Assembly (NCBI RefSeq): GCF_900174485.1
Contig: NZ_LT837803.1
Location: 434,001-498,000, forward strand
DNA: 64,000 bases
Source: Sterolibacterium denitrificans
GTDB taxonomy: Bacteria > Pseudomonadota > Gammaproteobacteria > Burkholderiales > Rhodocyclaceae
Direction: 5' to 3'
Both the position numbers and the translations under genes were made by a program. Below are positions 1-14,138 of the stretch, one piece after another. Below the pieces are notes generated by a model, which saw only the letters and a list, made by a program, of their open reading frames with translations, had not been told where the DNA came from and did not search any database. The stretch's first letter is position 1. Every line of letters starts with the position of its first letter.

Positions 1-2
1 AC

Positions 3-320
3 TGGGTGCTGCTGGGTTCGGTGGAAATGCGCTATGCGCCGTTCATCGGCTATATCCAGGATCTTTCGGCGAAGGATCCCTATTTCATCCTGCCCATCAT
101 CATGGGCGTGACGATGGTGCTGCAGACCCGGCTCAATCCGCCGCCGCCCGATCCGATCCAGGCCAAGGTGATCATGTTCCTGCCCATCGTGTTTACCGGC
201 ATGTTCCTGTTCTTTCCCTCCGGTCTGGTGCTGTACTGGATCGTGAATAACATCCTGTCGATTGCCCAGCAGTGGCAGATCAACCGCGTCATCGAGGGTT
301 CCGGCAAGAAGGCTGCCTGA
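3..320 (+). CDS. yidC: Membrane protein insertase YidC, C-terminal part (5' end outside window)
   Basis: The frame is open from the window edge and ends in a GSGKKAA tail, so only the last ~105 residues are present. They contain the final hydrophobic segments of the YidC/Oxa1 insertase core, including the stretches [20 protein letters not shown] and [18 protein letters not shown], which are typical of bacterial YidC near its C terminus. YidC inserts and folds inner-membrane proteins, alone or with SecYEG; subunit c of the ATP synthase encoded downstream is a classical client. mnmE follows after only ten bases, which is the usual rpmH-rnpA-yidC-mnmE order next to the chromosome origin. Confidence 0.95.
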   Translation, partial: WVLLGSVEMRYAPFIGYIQDLSAKDPYFILPIIMGVTMVLQTRLNPPPPDPIQAKVIMFLPIVFTGMFLFFPSGLVLYWIVNNILSIAQQWQINRVIEGSGKKAA

Positions 321-330
321 TGAGGCTGGC

Positions 331-1686
331 GTGAACGAGGAAACCATTGCCGCCGTTGCCACCGCACCGGGGCGCGGCGGCATTGGCGTGGTGCGTGTTT
401 CCGGGCCGCGGCTGACGGATTTTGCCCGTCGATTGTGCGGCTTGCTCCCGCTGGCGCGCCAGGCGACGCTGACCGATTTTCGCGATGGGCAGGGGCGGAC
501 GATCGACCGCGGCATCCTGCTTTATTTTCCGGCGCCGCACTCATTCACCGGCGAGGATGTGCTCGAGCTACAGGGTCATGGCGGCCCGGTGGTGCTGCAT
601 CTGCTGCTGCAGCGCTGCCTGGAATTGGGCGCCCGCCTGGCCGAGCCGGGCGAATTCACCCGCCGGGCTTTTCTCAACGACAAGCTCGATCTGGCCCAGG
701 CCGAAGCGGTGGCCGATCTGATCGATGCTTCCAGCGTGCAGGCGGTGCGTTCGGCGCTGCGGTCATTGAGCGGCGAGTTCTCCCGCCAGGTACATGGAAT
801 AGTCGATCGGCTGATCGAATTGCGCATGCTGATCGAGGCGACGCTGGATTTCCCCGATGAGGAAATCGACGCGGCAACGCTGCTGCGCGAAGCCAATGTG
901 ATGTCGCGCCTGGAACAGTTGCGTGCCGACCTGGCCGGCATGCAGCGCCGGGCGCGGCAGGGCAGTTTGTTGCGCAGCGGTCTGCAGGTCGTGCTGGCCG
1001 GTCCGCCGAATGTCGGCAAATCCTCGTTGCTCAACCGTCTGGCCGGCGAGGAGCGCGCCATCGTGACCGAGATTGCCGGCACGACGCGCGATACCGTGCG
1101 GGAGCTGATACAGGTCGAAGGCATTCCCCTGCACATCATCGATACGGCCGGTTTGCGCGAGACCGGCGATACGATCGAAAAACTGGGCATAGAGCGCAGT
1201 TGGCAGGAAATCGAGCGGGCCGACGTGATTCTGCAGCTGGTCGATGCATGTGATGCACGTCACGGCCTTACCGCCGAGGATGTAGCGATTGCCGGTCAAT
1301 TGCCGGAGCGCGTCGAGCGCATCGTCATCCACAACAAGTGCGATCTGTCCGGAGAGCCGGCCGGTCGCAGTGAGGAAGGCGGGCAGGTGCATCTGCGGCT
1401 TTCCGCCCGCAGCGGCCAGGGAATCGAACTTTTGCACGCCGAGCTGTTGCGCGTAGCCGGCTGGCAGGAACATGGCGAAGATCTGATTCTTGCCCGCGAG
1501 CGGCACTTGCAAGCCTTGCAAGCTGCCGATAGCCATCTGGCCGAAGCGCTGATCCGGGGTGATGCGCTGGAATTCTGTGCCGAGGAACTGCGTGGCGCCC
1601 AGGAGGCGTTGGGTGAAATTACCGGCAAATTCACGGCCGACGATTTACTGGGTGCCATCTTTTCCCGTTTTTGCATCGGCAAGTAG
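331..1686 (+). CDS. mnmE: tRNA uridine-5-carboxymethylaminomethyl modification GTPase MnmE
   Basis: With MnmG this GTPase forms the (c)mnm5 group on the wobble uridine of several tRNAs. The ~451-residue protein has the usual family length. The N-terminal folate-binding domain begins [20 protein letters not shown]; the central G domain shows GPPNVGKSS (P-loop), DTAG and NKCD; and the protein ends in CIGK, the conserved C-terminal Cys motif. The frame is open further upstream into yidC, but homology begins at the GTG at 331, so that start is chosen. The partner gene mnmG lies immediately downstream, separated by two parS-like sites. Confidence 0.97.
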   Translation: MNEETIAAVATAPGRGGIGVVRVSGPRLTDFARRLCGLLPLARQATLTDFRDGQGRTIDRGILLYFPAPHSFTGEDVLELQGHGGPVVLHLLLQRCLELGARLAEPGEFTRRAFLNDKLDLAQAEAVADLIDASSVQAVRSALRSLSGEFSRQVHGIVDRLIELRMLIEATLDFPDEEIDAATLLREANVMSRLEQLRADLAGMQRRARQGSLLRSGLQVVLAGPPNVGKSSLLNRLAGEERAIVTEIAGTTRDTVRELIQVEGIPLHIIDTAGLRETGDTIEKLGIERSWQEIERADVILQLVDACDARHGLTAEDVAIAGQLPERVERIVIHNKCDLSGEPAGRSEEGGQVHLRLSARSGQGIELLHAELLRVAGWQEHGEDLILARERHLQALQAADSHLAEALIRGDALEFCAEELRGAQEALGEITGKFTADDLLGAIFSRFCIGK

Positions 1687-1701
1687 GTTTCACGTGAAAC
1701 A
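1686..1701. promoter_or_regulatory. parS-like centromere site 1
   Basis: The 14-bp perfect palindrome GTTTCACGTGAAAC (1687-1700) matches the core of the conserved bacterial parS consensus TGTTTCACGTGAAACA at every position; only the first flanking base differs. It starts directly after the mnmE stop codon. ParB, encoded 3.5 kb downstream, is the expected binder. Confidence 0.9.
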
Positions 1702-1733
1702 ATGATTTGCCTGCGGTAGTTGGCGAAGCGATT

Positions 1734-1749
1734 TGTTTCACGTGAAACG
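1734..1749. promoter_or_regulatory. parS-like centromere site 2
   Basis: A second perfect GTTTCACGTGAAAC palindrome (1735-1748) lies 34 bp after the first. Fifteen of sixteen bases fit the parS consensus, with only the last flank differing (G for A). Two close parS sites beside parAB near the origin are typical of Spo0J/ParB nucleation sites. The site also lies upstream of mnmG, so bound ParB could affect its promoter; that is inference. Confidence 0.9.
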
Positions 1750-1821
1750 GTTCATGTTTTTGCCGTTGTCGGGTGAGTGGCGTATCATTGCGCCTCTTTT
1801 GTTGGACGTTCGGCGGGCCCG

Positions 1822-3735
1822 ATGCTTTTTCCCCGGAAATTTGATGTGATCGTGGTGGGTGGTGGCCATGCCGGCACGGAAGCGGCGCTGGCGGCGGCGC
1901 GTGTCGGTGCGCAGACGCTGCTGTTAACCCACAATATCGAGACGCTCGGACAGATGTCCTGCAATCCGTCGATTGGCGGTATCGGCAAGGGGCATCTGGT
2001 GAAGGAGGTCGATGCGCTGGGTGGCGCCATGGCGCTGGCGACAGACGAGGCCGGCATCCAGTTCCGCATCCTCAATTCCGGCAAGGGCCCGGCGGTGCGT
2101 GCCACGCGGGCGCAAGCCGATCGCCTGCTCTACAAGGCGGCGATACGCCGCCGTCTGGAGAATCAGCCGAACCTGACCTTGTTCCAGCAGGCCGTCGATG
2201 ATCTGATGCTGCACGGCGACCGCGTGGCGGGCGTGGTCACGCAGTTGGGTATCCGAATCGAGGCGCCGGCCGTGGTGCTGACGGCGGGTACTTTCCTGAA
2301 TGGCCTGGTGCATGTGGGATTGAGCAATTATCCAGCCGGCCGGGCCGGCGATCCGCCGGCAATCTCGCTATCCATGCGCCTGCGCGAGCTCAAGCTGCCG
2401 ATCGGCCGCCTGAAAACCGGCACGCCGCCGCGTATCGATGGACGCAGCATCGATTATTCGGTTTGCCAGATCCAGCCGGGCGATGATCCCGCGCCGGTGT
2501 TTTCCTATCTCGGCAGGCGCGAACAGCATCCGCGCCAGGTGCCGTGCTGGATCACTTACACCAATCCGCGCACCCACGACATCATCCGCGCCGGGCTGGA
2601 CCGCTCGCCGATGTTCACCGGCGTCATCGAAGGCGTCGGGCCGCGCTACTGCCCGTCGATCGAAGACAAGATCCACCGTTTCGCCGGCAAGGACAGCCAT
2701 CAGGTTTTTCTGGAACCGGAAGGGCTGACCACGCACGAGATCTATCCGCAGGGCGTGTCCACCAGCCTGCCTTTCGATGTGCAGCTTGCGCTGGTGCGCA
2801 GCCTGCGGGGGCTGGAGCAGGCGCATATCCTGCGTCCCGGCTATGCCATCGAATACGACTATTTCGACCCGCGCAACCTGAAATCCTCGCTGGAAACCAA
2901 GTCGATCGCCGGCCTGTTTTTTGCCGGCCAGATCAACGGTACCACCGGCTATGAGGAAGCCGCAGCGCAGGGCCTGCTTGCCGGGGTGAATGCCGCCCGG
3001 CAGGTGCGGGGTGCGGCGGCCTGGCGGCCGCGGCGGGATCAGGCCTATCTGGGCGTGCTGGTGGATGATCTGATCACGCGTGGCGTTTCCGAGCCTTACC
3101 GGATGTTTACCAGCCGCGCCGAATACCGCCTCAGCTTGCGCGAGGACAATGCCGATCTGCGCCTGACCGAGATCGGCCGCGAGCTGGGTCTGGTGGATGA
3201 CGAGCGCTGGGAAGCTTACAGCCGCAAACGCGATGCCATCGCTGCCGAAAGCGAGCGTCTCAAAACGACCTGGGTGAATCCGAAGATCGTCAGCGCGGCG
3301 GATGCGCTGCGCGTGCTCGGCCAGCCGCTGGAGCGCGAATACCGCTTGTTCGATCTGTTGCGTCGTCCCCAGGTCGCTTATGCGGACCTGGCCAGCTTGC
3401 CGGGGTTTGGCGCTGCCGCCGCCGATGTGGCTGCGCTCGGCCCGCAGGTGATCGAGCAGGTCGAGATTCAGGCCAAGTATCAGGGCTATATCGATCGGCA
3501 GCAGGAGGATGTGCAGCGCAGTCTGTCCAGCGAGTCGCTGGCTTTGCCTGCCGACCTCGATTACGCCGGCGTGCATGGCCTGTCGATCGAGGTGCGCCAG
3601 TTGCTCGAACGGCATCGTCCGGAAACCGTCGGCCAGGCGATGCGCATCCAGGGCATGACGCCGGCGGCGATTTCCCTGCTGCTGGTGCATCTGAAGCGCC
3701 ATGCCGCCGGCAAGCGGCAGAGGCGGGAGGCATGA
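1822..3735 (+). CDS. mnmG: tRNA uridine-5-carboxymethylaminomethyl modification enzyme MnmG (GidA)
   Basis: This is the FAD-dependent partner of MnmE in wobble-uridine modification. The 637-residue protein opens with a Rossmann FAD-binding segment, [20 protein letters not shown], followed by the family block [20 protein letters not shown]. The central [14 protein letters not shown] and [18 protein letters not shown] blocks are also typical of GidA. The frame is open 15 codons further upstream from a GTG at 1777, but homology begins at the ATG at 1822. The stop overlaps the rsmG start by four bases (ATGA), so the two are probably translationally coupled. Confidence 0.97.
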   Translation: MLFPRKFDVIVVGGGHAGTEAALAAARVGAQTLLLTHNIETLGQMSCNPSIGGIGKGHLVKEVDALGGAMALATDEAGIQFRILNSGKGPAVRATRAQADRLLYKAAIRRRLENQPNLTLFQQAVDDLMLHGDRVAGVVTQLGIRIEAPAVVLTAGTFLNGLVHVGLSNYPAGRAGDPPAISLSMRLRELKLPIGRLKTGTPPRIDGRSIDYSVCQIQPGDDPAPVFSYLGRREQHPRQVPCWITYTNPRTHDIIRAGLDRSPMFTGVIEGVGPRYCPSIEDKIHRFAGKDSHQVFLEPEGLTTHEIYPQGVSTSLPFDVQLALVRSLRGLEQAHILRPGYAIEYDYFDPRNLKSSLETKSIAGLFFAGQINGTTGYEEAAAQGLLAGVNAARQVRGAAAWRPRRDQAYLGVLVDDLITRGVSEPYRMFTSRAEYRLSLREDNADLRLTEIGRELGLVDDERWEAYSRKRDAIAAESERLKTTWVNPKIVSAADALRVLGQPLEREYRLFDLLRRPQVAYADLASLPGFGAAAADVAALGPQVIEQVEIQAKYQGYIDRQQEDVQRSLSSESLALPADLDYAGVHGLSIEVRQLLERHRPETVGQAMRIQGMTPAAISLLLVHLKRHAAGKRQRREA

Positions 3736-4394
3736 ACCTGAGTCCGGCGATCGTCGAACACATCCGCAGCGGGTTGCAGCGGTTGGGGCCCGATCCCGCA
3801 TGGCGCGTGGAGGCGGGCGGCGAGGCGGCCGCTGCGCCGCGTTTCGCCGCATACCTGGCGCTGCTGGTCAAATGGAACCGCGTCTACAATCTGACGGCGG
3901 TACGCGATCCACGGCAGATGGTGACGCATCATCTGCTCGATTCGCTGGCCTTGCTGCCGAACTTGGGCGCGCCCGTCAGGCTGGCCGACGTCGGTAGCGG
4001 CGCGGGACTGCCCGGCATTCCGCTGGCCATTGCTCGGCCGCAAATGGCCGTGACGCTGATCGAGAGCAATCAGAAGAAAGCCGCCTTTCTGCAGCAGGCC
4101 AGAATCGAGCTGAAACTGGACAATGTGAGCATTCACTGTGGCCGAGTCGAAGAATACAGGCCGAATGTGCTTTTTGATGCGGTCGTCTCACGGGCATTTT
4201 CCGATCTTGCCCTGTTCGTCCGGGTGGCCGGCCACCTGCTTGCGCCGGGCGCACCCTTGCTGGCCATGAAGGGCGTCGAACCCCGTGATGAAATCGCCGA
4301 TCTGCCGGCAGGCTGGCGGGTCGGCCGCAGCATACCCATCGTCGTACCTGGTCTGGCAGCGCAGCGCCATCTCATCGTGATTGAACCGTCTTAA
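3732..4394 (+). CDS. rsmG: 16S rRNA (guanine(527)-N(7))-methyltransferase RsmG
   Basis: RsmG methylates G527 of 16S rRNA using S-adenosylmethionine; loss of the family enzyme gives low-level streptomycin resistance. The 220-residue protein has the family length. Visible blocks are [20 protein letters not shown], then [10 protein letters not shown], then the SAM-binding loop [20 protein letters not shown], and VVSRAF. The ATG overlaps the mnmG stop, and parA starts 12 bases after this gene, so mnmG-rsmG-parA-parB probably form one transcript, as in many proteobacteria. Confidence 0.97.
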   Translation: MNLSPAIVEHIRSGLQRLGPDPAWRVEAGGEAAAAPRFAAYLALLVKWNRVYNLTAVRDPRQMVTHHLLDSLALLPNLGAPVRLADVGSGAGLPGIPLAIARPQMAVTLIESNQKKAAFLQQARIELKLDNVSIHCGRVEEYRPNVLFDAVVSRAFSDLALFVRVAGHLLAPGAPLLAMKGVEPRDEIADLPAGWRVGRSIPIVVPGLAAQRHLIVIEPS

Positions 4395-4406
4395 AAGGAC
4401 ATTCGT

Positions 4407-5171
4407 ATGCATATTTTCGCCATCGCCAACCAGAAGGGCGGGGTCGGCAAGACCACCACGGCGGTCAATCTGGCTGCTGCCCTCGCCGCCAAGGGGCAGC
4501 GCACCTTGCTGGTCGATCTCGATCCCCAGGGCAATGCCACGATGGGCAGCGGCATCGACAAGCGCGCCCTGGAAAAGTCGGTTTATCACCTGCTGGTCGG
4601 GCTGGCCGGCATGACGGAGGCGCGCATCACCTGCGAGGCCAAGTACGACGTGCTGCCGGCCAACCGCGATCTGGCCGGCGCCGAGGTCGAGATGGTCGAG
4701 CTCGAACGCCGTGAGATGCGCCTGAAGGAAGCACTTGCCGCCCATGCCGCCGATTATGACTTCGTGCTGATCGACTGCCCGCCCTCGCTGTCCATGCTGA
4801 CGCTGAACGGCCTGTGCGCCGCCCATGGCGTGATCATCCCGATGCAGTGCGAATACTATGCGCTGGAAGGCCTGTCCGACCTGGTGAATACCATCAAGAA
4901 GGTGCATGCCAACCTCAACCGCGACCTGAAGATCATCGGCCTGCTGCGCGTGATGTTCGACAGCCGCGCGACGCTGGGTCACCAGGTTTCCGCCGAGCTG
5001 GAGCAGCATTTCGGCGACAAGGTATTCAGAACCATCGTGCCGCGCAATGTGCGTCTGGCCGAAGCGCCCAGCTACGGCATTCCCGGCGTGCTGTACGACA
5101 AGTCCGCGAAGGGCGCGCAGGCCTATCTGGCGTTTGCCAGCGAAATGGTCGAACGCGTCCAGACCATGTGA
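4407..5171 (+). CDS. parA: Chromosome partitioning ATPase ParA (Soj)
   Basis: ParA is a Walker-type ATPase that binds nucleoid DNA as an ATP dimer and moves ParB-parS complexes to segregate the origin. The 254-residue protein has the deviant Walker A motif KGGVGKTTTAVNLAAAL near the N terminus, DLDPQGNATMGSG after it, and the Walker B region FVLIDCPPSLSMLTLNGL. The short N terminus, without a helix-turn-helix domain, marks it as the chromosomal Soj type rather than the plasmid P1 type. An AAAAGGA Shine-Dalgarno sequence lies just before the ATG. Confidence 0.96.
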   Translation: MHIFAIANQKGGVGKTTTAVNLAAALAAKGQRTLLVDLDPQGNATMGSGIDKRALEKSVYHLLVGLAGMTEARITCEAKYDVLPANRDLAGAEVEMVELERREMRLKEALAAHAADYDFVLIDCPPSLSMLTLNGLCAAHGVIIPMQCEYYALEGLSDLVNTIKKVHANLNRDLKIIGLLRVMFDSRATLGHQVSAELEQHFGDKVFRTIVPRNVRLAEAPSYGIPGVLYDKSAKGAQAYLAFASEMVERVQTM

Positions 5172-5200
5172 ACCGCTTTCAGGAAACAGGAGAACGACGC

Positions 5201-6058
5201 ATGAATTCCCCGAAGAAAAAGGGCTTGGGCCGTGGCCTCGGCGCCTTGCTCGATGCCAATAGCGACAGCGCGAGCACCCGTCAGGACAGCCTGCCGGTCG
5301 GCCGCCTGCAACCGGGCCGCTACCAGCCGCGAACGCGCATGGACCCGGATTCGCTCAACGAACTGGCGGCCTCGATCAAGGCCCAGGGCATCATGCAGCC
5401 CATCCTGGTGCGCCTGATCGGCGACGACAAATACGAAATCATCGCCGGCGAACGGCGCTGGCGCGCGGCCCAACTGGCCGGCATGAGCGAAGTGCCGGTG
5501 CTGGTGCGCGAGATTCCCGACGAGGCGACGCTGGCCATGTCGCTGATCGAAAACATCCAGCGCGAGAACCTCAATCCGCTCGAAGAGGCCGCCGGCATTC
5601 AGCGCCTGATCGACGAATTCGGTATGAGCCACCAGCAGGCGGCCGATGCGGTCGGCCGCTCGCGGCCGGCCGCATCCAACCTGTTGCGCCTGCTGAACCT
5701 GGCCAAGCCGGTGCAGGAATGCCTGTTTTCCGGCGAGCTCGACATGGGCCATGCGCGCGCCCTGCTGCCGCTGGCCAAGCCCGAGCAGGCGCGCCTGGCG
5801 GCGCTGGTGGTGCATAAGCGACTGTCCGTGCGCGAGACGGAAAAATTGGTGCAGCGTGAATTGCAGTCGCCGCCGGGCAAGGCCGGCGAGCAGAAAGCCG
5901 ACCGCGACGTGCTGCGCCTGCAGGAGGAACTTGCCGATATTCTCGGTGCGCCGGTGAAACTGGTCGCCGGCAAAAAGGGCGCCGGCCACCTGACCATCGG
6001 CTTCAGCAGCCTGGACCAGTTGGACGGCATCCTCGAGCGTCTGCGCGACAAAAACTGA
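5201..6058 (+). CDS. parB: Chromosome partitioning protein ParB (Spo0J)
   Basis: ParB is a CTP-dependent DNA clamp loaded at parS sites, and it stimulates ParA. The start is the ATG at 5201, giving MNSPKKKGLGRGLGALL, the classic ParA-interacting N-terminal peptide. The frame is also open upstream, but that part lies inside parA in another frame. The ParB/Srx domain follows with the CTP-binding motif GERRWRAAQLAG and the block ENIQRENLNPLEEA. A helix-turn-helix region (MSHQQAADAVGRSRPAASNLLRLL) and a C-terminal dimerisation domain complete ~285 residues. Two parS-like sites lie 3.5 kb upstream. Confidence 0.96.
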   Translation: MNSPKKKGLGRGLGALLDANSDSASTRQDSLPVGRLQPGRYQPRTRMDPDSLNELAASIKAQGIMQPILVRLIGDDKYEIIAGERRWRAAQLAGMSEVPVLVREIPDEATLAMSLIENIQRENLNPLEEAAGIQRLIDEFGMSHQQAADAVGRSRPAASNLLRLLNLAKPVQECLFSGELDMGHARALLPLAKPEQARLAALVVHKRLSVRETEKLVQRELQSPPGKAGEQKADRDVLRLQEELADILGAPVKLVAGKKGAGHLTIGFSSLDQLDGILERLRDKN

Positions 6059-6126
6059 GTATCCGGCGTGGTCTGGATGGCATTCCGGCGCGACACGCCG
6101 TCAAGTTTCCAATCATGCCGATTTCT

Positions 6127-6155
6127 TTGACTAATCCAGAAAATACCCTTATAAT
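6127..6155 (+). promoter_or_regulatory. Near-consensus sigma70 promoter for the atp operon
   Basis: A TTGACT -35 hexamer (6127-6132) is separated by exactly 17 bp from a perfect TATAAT -10 hexamer (6150-6155). It sits 55 bp upstream of atpI, in the 151-bp gap after parB. The spacing and sequence fit a strong housekeeping promoter driving the nine-gene ATP synthase operon. Confidence 0.8.
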
Positions 6156-6209
6156 TCTGGGCTTTTCGCACGGTCAGATCAGCACACAGGGCGCTGCGGC
6201 GCTGCCGTC

Positions 6210-6548
6210 ATGCACAAGACGCTACTGCTACAAGTAGTTGCGACGCTTCTTGGCGGGGGCATAGGGTTCCTGTTTACAGGGGAAAGAGGCCTGTATTCGG
6301 CGTTGCTCGGCGGTCTTGCCTATGCTCTGCCCAACCTGGTTTTTGTCGTGCGATTGAAAATTGCGGCCGCCAGCGGCCGCGCCAGTGGCGTCAGTTTCTT
6401 TGCCGGCGAATTCGGCAAGATTGCCGCGACGATAGGAATTTTGGTAGCCGTGCAACAGTGGTATCCCGGTGCGCTCTGGCCGTTTCTGCTGGTCGGGCTG
6501 TTCGCGGCGCTCAAGGCAAATTTACTCGCATTCTTGTTGAAGACCTGA
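6210..6548 (+). CDS. atpI: ATP synthase subunit I (AtpI)
   Basis: This 112-residue inner-membrane protein has about four hydrophobic segments (starting LLLQVVATLLGGGIGFLF) and matches the size and position of AtpI, the first gene of proteobacterial atp operons. AtpI is thought to help assemble the c-ring and is not part of the finished enzyme. Sequence conservation in this family is low, so the call rests largely on topology and on its place between the promoter at 6127 and atpB, which starts 10 bases after this gene. Confidence 0.88.
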   Translation: MHKTLLLQVVATLLGGGIGFLFTGERGLYSALLGGLAYALPNLVFVVRLKIAAASGRASGVSFFAGEFGKIAATIGILVAVQQWYPGALWPFLLVGLFAALKANLLAFLLKT

Positions 6549-6552
6549 CTGA

Positions 6553-7395
<843 letters not shown>

Positions 7396-7447
7396 GTTTT
7401 TGGCAGGTCCGGTTTTTTGTCTTTTCCGTTTTTTTAGTCTCACCTGA

Positions 7448-7732
<285 letters not shown>

Positions 7733-7781
7733 TCGCGCTTCCTCCAAGTCCCTGATTGAAACGCTTTAAGGAGCGATTACC

Positions 7782-8252
7782 GTGAATCTGAACGCAACCC
7801 TGTTTGCCCAGCTCGGGGTGTTCTTCATTCTGGCGTGGTTCACCATGAAGTTCGTGTGGCCGCCCATCATGAAGGCGCTGGACGAGCGTGCGCAGAAGAT
7901 CGCTGATGGGCTCGCGGCGGCAGACAAGGCAAAGACCGATCTGGTCAATACCGAAAAAAAGGTCGTCGAGGAAATCCGCAAGGCGCGTGAGTCCGCCACC
8001 GAGGTGCGTGCCGGCGCCGAAAAACAGGGCTCCCTGTTGATCGAGGAAGCCCGCGCCGAAGCCGCCCGCATCATCTCCCAGGCTCGCGAGGCCGCCGAGG
8101 CCGAAGCCGGCGTGGCTGCCCAGCGCGCCAAGGAAGCCCTGCGCGAACAGGTCGCCCTGCTGGCCGTGGCCGGTGCCGAGCGTATCCTGCGCCGCGAGAT
8201 CAATGCCGACGTGCATGCCGATCTGCTGGCCAACCTGAAAACGGAGCTTTGA
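7782..8252 (+). CDS. atpF: F1Fo ATP synthase subunit b
   Basis: Subunit b is the peripheral stalk. The 156-residue protein has one N-terminal membrane helix ([20 protein letters not shown]), the family turn [20 protein letters not shown], and a long charged alanine-rich coiled coil to the end. Translation starts at a GTG (7782) behind AAGGAG. Length and structure match betaproteobacterial AtpF, and atpH begins seven bases after its end. Confidence 0.97.
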   Translation: MNLNATLFAQLGVFFILAWFTMKFVWPPIMKALDERAQKIADGLAAADKAKTDLVNTEKKVVEEIRKARESATEVRAGAEKQGSLLIEEARAEAARIISQAREAAEAEAGVAAQRAKEALREQVALLAVAGAERILRREINADVHADLLANLKTEL

Positions 8253-8258
8253 TCCGTC

Positions 8259-8804
8259 ATGGCCGAAAACGTCACCATCGCACGACCCTATGCCGAGGCG
8301 GCCTTCCGGCTGGCTCGGGAGGGAGAGGATAAGACCGCGCTGGCTGCTTGGGCCGAGGCACTGGAGCGCATGGTGACCATCGCGACCCATCCGGACATGC
8401 AAGCCTGCATCGACGATCCGCGTCTGTTGCCCGAGCAGTTGGCGAACCTGTTTCTCGGTGTCGCCGGGAATGACCTGAGTGCGGGTCAACAGAACTTCGT
8501 CCGCGTGCTGGTCGAAAACGACCGGCTCGGCGTCCTGCCGGAAATCCGCGATCTTTTCGTGGCTCTCAAGAATGAGCATGAAGGCAGCAAGAAAGCCCTG
8601 ATCGCCTCCGCCTTCCCGATCGAGGCAGCAACCCAACAACAACTCGTGGCCGATCTCGAGCGCCGGTTCGCCTGCAGGATCCAGGCGTCCGTCAGCGTCG
8701 ATCCCGAACTGATCGGCGGTGTGTGCATCACCGTCGGTGATCAGGTGATCGATGCTTCGGTGCGAGGCAAGCTCGCCGCCATGGCGACCGCGCTACAGAA
8801 ATAG
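8259..8804 (+). CDS. atpH: F1Fo ATP synthase subunit delta
   Basis: Subunit delta (OSCP equivalent) joins the peripheral stalk to the top of F1. The 181-residue protein opens with [14 protein letters not shown], a standard OSCP/delta N-terminal motif. It carries [17 protein letters not shown] mid-chain and ends with the conserved [20 protein letters not shown] and [13 protein letters not shown] blocks. It sits between atpF and atpA in the canonical order. Confidence 0.97.
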   Translation: MAENVTIARPYAEAAFRLAREGEDKTALAAWAEALERMVTIATHPDMQACIDDPRLLPEQLANLFLGVAGNDLSAGQQNFVRVLVENDRLGVLPEIRDLFVALKNEHEGSKKALIASAFPIEAATQQQLVADLERRFACRIQASVSVDPELIGGVCITVGDQVIDASVRGKLAAMATALQK

Positions 8805-8814
8805 GAGCTTTTGA

Positions 8815-10353
<1,539 letters not shown>

Positions 10354-10377
10354 ACCCTAGCCAGCCAGGAGCAGACC

Positions 10378-12674
<2,297 letters not shown>

Positions 12675-12735
12675 GGCGGGAACGGGGCGCGTCTTCCACA
12701 CTTTCGTACCTGCCCCGCCCATCATGGAGAAGTAC

Positions 12736-13158
12736 ATGGCTATGACCATACATGTCGATGTCGTCAGCGCCGAGGAGTCGATCTTCTCGGGCCTGGCCGA
12801 ATTTGTCGCCCTGCCGGGCGAAGCCGGCGAGCTGGGCATCCTGCCCGGCCACATGCCGCTGCTGACCCGCATCAAGGCGGGCGCGGTGCGTTTGAAGCTG
12901 CCGCAGCAGAACGACGAAGAACTGATCTTCGTCGCCGGCGGCATGCTCGAAGTGCAGCCGAACCTCGTCACGGTGCTCGCCGACACGGCGATCCGCGGCA
13001 AGGATCTCGACGAAGCCAAGGCGCTCGAGGCCAAGAAGCACGCCGAGGAGGCCATGGTCAATCGCAGTTCCGAACTCGATTACGCCCGCGCCCAGGCCGA
13101 GTTGGCCGAGGCGGTCGCTCAACTGGCGGCGATCAAGAAGCTGCGCGGAAGGCATTGA
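12736..13158 (+). CDS. atpC: F1Fo ATP synthase subunit epsilon
   Basis: Epsilon couples the rotor to the c-ring and inhibits ATP hydrolysis. The 140-residue protein has the N-terminal beta-sandwich ([15 protein letters not shown], then [20 protein letters not shown]) and a C-terminal helical hairpin ending [10 protein letters not shown]. Three in-frame ATGs occur close together (12724, 12736, 12742). GGAGA at 12726-12730 lies five bases before 12736, so that start is chosen. It is the last gene of the operon, and a terminator follows. Confidence 0.95.
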   Translation: MAMTIHVDVVSAEESIFSGLAEFVALPGEAGELGILPGHMPLLTRIKAGAVRLKLPQQNDEELIFVAGGMLEVQPNLVTVLADTAIRGKDLDEAKALEAKKHAEEAMVNRSSELDYARAQAELAEAVAQLAAIKKLRGRH

Positions 13159-13188
13159 TGCGCTGAACGGCAAGGCGCCAGGAAACAT

Positions 13189-13224
13189 GCAAAGGGACGG
13201 CTCAGGCCGTCCTTTGCGTTTTTT
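13189..13224 (+). terminator. Rho-independent terminator of the atp operon
   Basis: GCAAAGGGACGGC and GCCGTCCTTTGC form a GC-rich stem with one bulged G around a TCAG loop, followed by G and six T. It lies 31 bp after the atpC stop, on the coding strand, as expected for an operon-ending intrinsic terminator. From here to the TetR promoter at 13433 I see no gene or other clear signal. Confidence 0.88.
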
Positions 13225-13432
13225 GGGTACGCCGGCCGGCCTTGGTTGCGCGCGCTGCCGCGTACGTTGGGCACGCCCGATACGCTATCGCGCTGATATC
13301 GCACATAAAACAAACCAAAAACCAAACGAAACGGCACTCCGTCTACACGCCATGGGTGTCGCGACAGGGCGGATAGGCTGCACCCTGCAGCAGGATGTGG
13401 CAAATTCGGCACCTCTTTTTTTTGATTTTCTA

Positions 13433-13462
13433 TTGGACTGGACTGTCCAGTCCAGCTAAAAT
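13433..13462 (+). promoter_or_regulatory. Promoter with 21-bp palindromic operator upstream of the TetR/RND operon
   Basis: A perfect 10-bp inverted repeat, TGGACTGGAC-T-GTCCAGTCCA, spans 13434-13454. It lies between a plausible -35 (TTGGAC, 13433-13438) and -10 (TAAAAT, 13457-13462) with an 18-bp spacer, 8 bp before the regulator's ATG. A palindrome filling the promoter spacer is a classical TetR operator arrangement, so autorepression and control of the downstream pump by the adjacent TetR protein are inferred. Confidence 0.75.
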
Positions 13463-13469
13463 CACGCAG

Positions 13470-14078
13470 ATGACATCTGCGACAGAGCCCATTCTTCCCG
13501 ATACCCGGCTGCGTTTGATCGAAGCGGCGGCGGAGGCGTTTTATACGGGGGGATACAACATCAGCATGGAGACGATCGCGGCGCATGCCGGGGTGGCCAA
13601 GCAGACTCTGTACAACCATTTTTCCAGCAAGGAAGCCTTGTTTTCCGAAGTGGTGCGGCGCGACGCCGAGCGCATGACCACGGCGCTGGAGGAAGACGGC
13701 GGCGATCTGCGCGCGCGTCTGCTGCGGTTTGCCATTGCTTTCCGCGCCCTGGTCATGGACCAGCGCTGCATTGCCCTGCACCGGACGCTGATTGCCGAAT
13801 CGCTGCGTTTTCCCGAGATGACGCGCGCCTTCTATGAGTCGGGACCGGCGCATACCTTGCGGGGACTGACGCAATTGTTCGATCAGGAAATGCGCGCCGG
13901 GCGTTTGCGCAGTGACGGTGCGGGGGCGGCGGAGTTTGCTGCCGACATGCTGCTGGGCATGCTCAGCGGCGCGGAGCGCACCCGTTACCTGCTCGGCATC
14001 GAAGTCCGCCCTGCGGAAAACGATCAGGACCGCGCGGAAAAGATCGTCGATTGTTTTCTGCGCATTTTCGTCAATTGA
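13470..14078 (+). CDS. TetR/AcrR family transcriptional regulator of the RND operon
   Basis: This 202-residue repressor has an N-terminal TetR helix-turn-helix (LIEAAAEAFYTGGYNISMET, then IAAHAGVAKQTLYNHFSSKE) and a C-terminal ligand domain resembling the AefR-like type (MLLGMLSGAERTRYLLGI). The frame is open upstream to 13395, but that part covers the promoter and palindrome, so the ATG at 13470 is chosen. It is co-directional with, and 60 bp upstream of, the efflux genes, so it probably represses both itself and the pump and responds to a pump substrate. The inducer cannot be deduced. Confidence 0.9.
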   Translation: MTSATEPILPDTRLRLIEAAAEAFYTGGYNISMETIAAHAGVAKQTLYNHFSSKEALFSEVVRRDAERMTTALEEDGGDLRARLLRFAIAFRALVMDQRCIALHRTLIAESLRFPEMTRAFYESGPAHTLRGLTQLFDQEMRAGRLRSDGAGAAEFAADMLLGMLSGAERTRYLLGIEVRPAENDQDRAEKIVDCFLRIFVN

Positions 14079-14138
14079 CAGAACAGGCATTTCGCCATGT
14101 TCACTGTAAGCAAGCACTGACATACCAGGAGAATCCAG

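Noticed and set aside
13187-13459. Possible 90-residue gene between atpC and the TetR gene
   Set aside because: It begins inside the atp terminator, ends across the operator palindrome, and has no ribosome-binding site or recognisable motif.
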